From Arenicella xantha (lineage in GTDB: Bacteria > Pseudomonadota > Gammaproteobacteria > Arenicellales > Arenicellaceae), in NCBI RefSeq assembly GCF_003315245.1, contig NZ_QNRT01000002.1:239245-303244 (forward strand): 64,000 nt of DNA, given 5' to 3'. Positions within the stretch are counted from its first letter, which is position 1; each line of letters starts with the position of its first letter. The notes under the pieces were generated by a model. It ran no database searches. It was not told where the DNA came from and saw only the letters and a program-made list of their open reading frames with translations. Made by a program: the position numbers and the translations under genes. Below, one piece after another: positions 62,613 through 64,000 of the stretch.

Positions 62613-64000
62613 TCAATCAAGATTACGCTTTAACATTTTGCTGAACCATAAAGCGCTGTTTTTAGGCGTTCGCCTAAATGTTTTGAAGTCGACATGGTGT
62701 AATCCGAAGCGCTTTTGGTATCCTTGCGCCCATTCAAAATTATCCAACAGCGACCATGCAAAATAGCCTTTTAGATTAACCCCGTTGTCAATAGCATTTG
62801 CACACTCCTCTAAGTAGCTCGCATAGTAGTCAATTCGTCGCTGATCGTTGACACTGCCATCTACAAGTTCGTCATCATAAGCACAACCATTCTCGGTAAT
62901 ATATAACGCGGGATTATCATATCTAGCGGCTATCCACTCTAATAGTTTACGACAACCCCACGGCACGACGGCCCACTGCATGTCGGTTTTCTCCCAGTCT
63001 TTATCAACCGTCAGATCAATCCCTTGGTCTTCAGATAAACCGCCGTTGCCGTAAACATTTTGATCCTTTACGTCACCGTCAGACTCCGATGCAAGCATCG
63101 TGGTGTAATGATTAAGACCAAAAAAATCAGAAGAACCTTGTATTAGTGCTTTGTGCTCGGGAGTCATTTCTGGCAACCGATCTGCAACCTTATCGCGCAT
63201 TGCTTGAGGGTAATCTCCCAAATAAATCGGATCGGCAAACCAACCTAAAAAGAACTCAAGTGCGCGCTGCGCTGCAGCATGATCTTGCGGATCATTCGTT
63301 AACGGCTCGCGCCAATCACAATTATTAGTAATGCCAATCACTCCACCTTGAGTCGATTGAAATTGTTCACGATAGATTTTTACGGCTTTACCATGCGCTA
63401 ATAACAAATTGTGAGCAACTTGGTATGGCTCGGAATTTGAGCTATGCCCAGGCGCAAACACACCTTGGCCATGACCCAACACCGAGACGACCCAGGCTTC
63501 GTTAATGGTGATCCAGTGCTTAACTCGATCGCCATACTGCTCAAAACACAATTGCGCATAGTCAGCAAATAGACCAGAAGTCTTTTCGCCCATCCAACCA
63601 CCGTCTGATGTCTGCAGGTCATCAGGCAGATCCCAATGATAGAGTGTAACCCACGGCTGAATGCCATGCGACAAACAGCAATCAATTAAGCGATTGTAAA
63701 AATCAATACCGGCTTGATTTACATTGTCGCGCGTGCCGTTTGGTAACAACCTAGGCCACGAGATAGAAAAACGATATGCGCCGACGCCCATATTCGCCAT
63801 GAGTTTCACGTCTTCGGCGAAGCGATGAAAGTGATCGCAGGCTTGCTCGCCACTGTCACCGTTAACAACATTGCCCGGAATGTCACAAAAAGCATCCCAA
63901 ATTGACCGGCCTCGGCCGCCTTGATTTGCACCGCCTTCGATTTGGTAAGCCGACGTAGCGGTTCCCCATATAAAGTCATCAGGAAATCGATTAATTAGCG
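62613..64000 (-). CDS. GH1 family beta-glucosidase (5' end outside window)
   Basis: Hydrolyses beta-linked glucosides or galactosides from the non-reducing end. The frame is open through the right edge, with the N-terminal block FIWGTATSAYQIEGGANQGG visible, so the gene starts outside the window; the ATG/GTG inside it at 63809 is not the true start. The catalytic acid/base Glu is in ITINEAWV and the nucleophile in LYITENGCAYDD; a GWMGE loop precedes them. The roughly 461 visible residues are near-complete for a family of about 450-470. No signal peptide can be judged. No sugar-transport gene is seen next to it. Confidence 0.94.
   Translation of the reverse strand, partial: LINRFPDDFIWGTATSAYQIEGGANQGGRGRSIWDAFCDIPGNVVNGDSGEQACDHFHRFAEDVKLMANMGVGAYRFSISWPRLLPNGTRDNVNQAGIDFYNRLIDCCLSHGIQPWVTLYHWDLPDDLQTSDGGWMGEKTSGLFADYAQLCFEQYGDRVKHWITINEAWVVSVLGHGQGVFAPGHSSNSEPYQVAHNLLLAHGKAVKIYREQFQSTQGGVIGITNNCDWREPLTNDPQDHAAAQRALEFFLGWFADPIYLGDYPQAMRDKVADRLPEMTPEHKALIQGSSDFFGLNHYTTMLASESDGDVKDQNVYGNGGLSEDQGIDLTVDKDWEKTDMQWAVVPWGCRKLLEWIAARYDNPALYITENGCAYDDELVDGSVNDQRRIDYYASYLEECANAIDNGVNLKGYFAWSLLDNFEWAQGYQKRFGLHHVDFKTFRRTPKNSALWFSKMLKRNLD

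Overview
The window is an ordinary-looking stretch of chromosome from a Gammaproteobacterium. The evidence is the gene order: comEC-exbB-exbD-msbA-lpxK-ycaR-kdsB, prfB-lysS-lolC/E-lolD, recN-bamE and grpE-dnaK-dnaJ are all arranged as in that class. The low-GC-bias coding, a GTP-type PEP carboxykinase, a eukaryote-like ornithine decarboxylase and several envelope two-component systems would fit a marine, free-living lineage (Arenicellales-like is my guess, with low confidence). I see no insertion sequence, prophage, integrase, CRISPR array, complete tRNA or rRNA.

Layout. 1-9.6 kb: tail of an unknown gene, GTP PEP carboxykinase (pckG), a LysM lytic transglycosylase, a DUF2878 membrane protein, then an aromatic amino acid neighbourhood (DAHP synthase, an NSS-family Na+ symporter, an aspartate/aromatic aminotransferase) and darP. 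9.7-16.4 kb: two OmpR-type two-component systems, the second downstream of a DegP/HtrA protease, plus a divergent BPSL0067-like lipoprotein. 16.6-21.7 kb: a saccharopine-dehydrogenase-like oxidoreductase, a MAPEG protein, a YdeP-like molybdopterin oxidoreductase, a tandem repeat and hrcA. 22-25.6 kb: nadK, recN, a GNAT acetyltransferase and bamE. 25.7-35.8 kb: a long minus-strand run for peptidoglycan recycling (nagZ, a signal-less YkuD protein, an LMW phosphatase) and lipid A/LPS assembly (kdsB, a 56-residue Trm112 protein, lpxK, msbA), with exbD/exbB and comEC. 36.2-43.3 kb: DUF2062, lolD, one lolC/E-type gene, lysS, frameshifted prfB, PII and nitronate monooxygenase. 43.5-46.6 kb: a PepSY/regulator/sensor operon and a glycine-zipper protein. 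46.7-52.2 kb: rnd, an unknown membrane gene, mpl, dsbA and ppnN. 52.3-56.4 kb: the grpE-dnaK-dnaJ chaperone set with a recognisable sigma-32 promoter. 56.8-59.6 kb: speD-speE-ornithine decarboxylase, a complete ornithine-to-spermidine route if the ornithine is supplied. 59.7-64 kb: small uncharacterised proteins, a LysR regulator, a PA3496-like protein and a GH1 beta-glucosidase cut by the window edge.

How the genes work together. The dominant theme is the envelope: peptidoglycan cleavage and recycling (lytic transglycosylase, nagZ, YkuD protein, mpl), lipid A/Kdo supply and flipping, lipoprotein export (lolD plus one lolC/E-type partner), outer-membrane assembly (bamE), periplasmic quality control (degP, dsbA) and three sensor/regulator pairs. 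A second theme is proteostasis: hrcA, grpE, dnaK and dnaJ. No HrcA operator (CIRCE) is visible anywhere in the window, and grpE instead carries a sigma-32-type promoter. No clearly new multi-gene system is evident. The most worthwhile oddities are the paired cysteines in each LysM repeat of the lytic transglycosylase, the signal-less YkuD protein beside nagZ, the 17/18-bp tandem repeat between hrcA and ydeP, a degenerate tRNA-like 3' end at the comEC stop, overlapping divergent promoters at 11.97 kb and a possible structured leader before speD.
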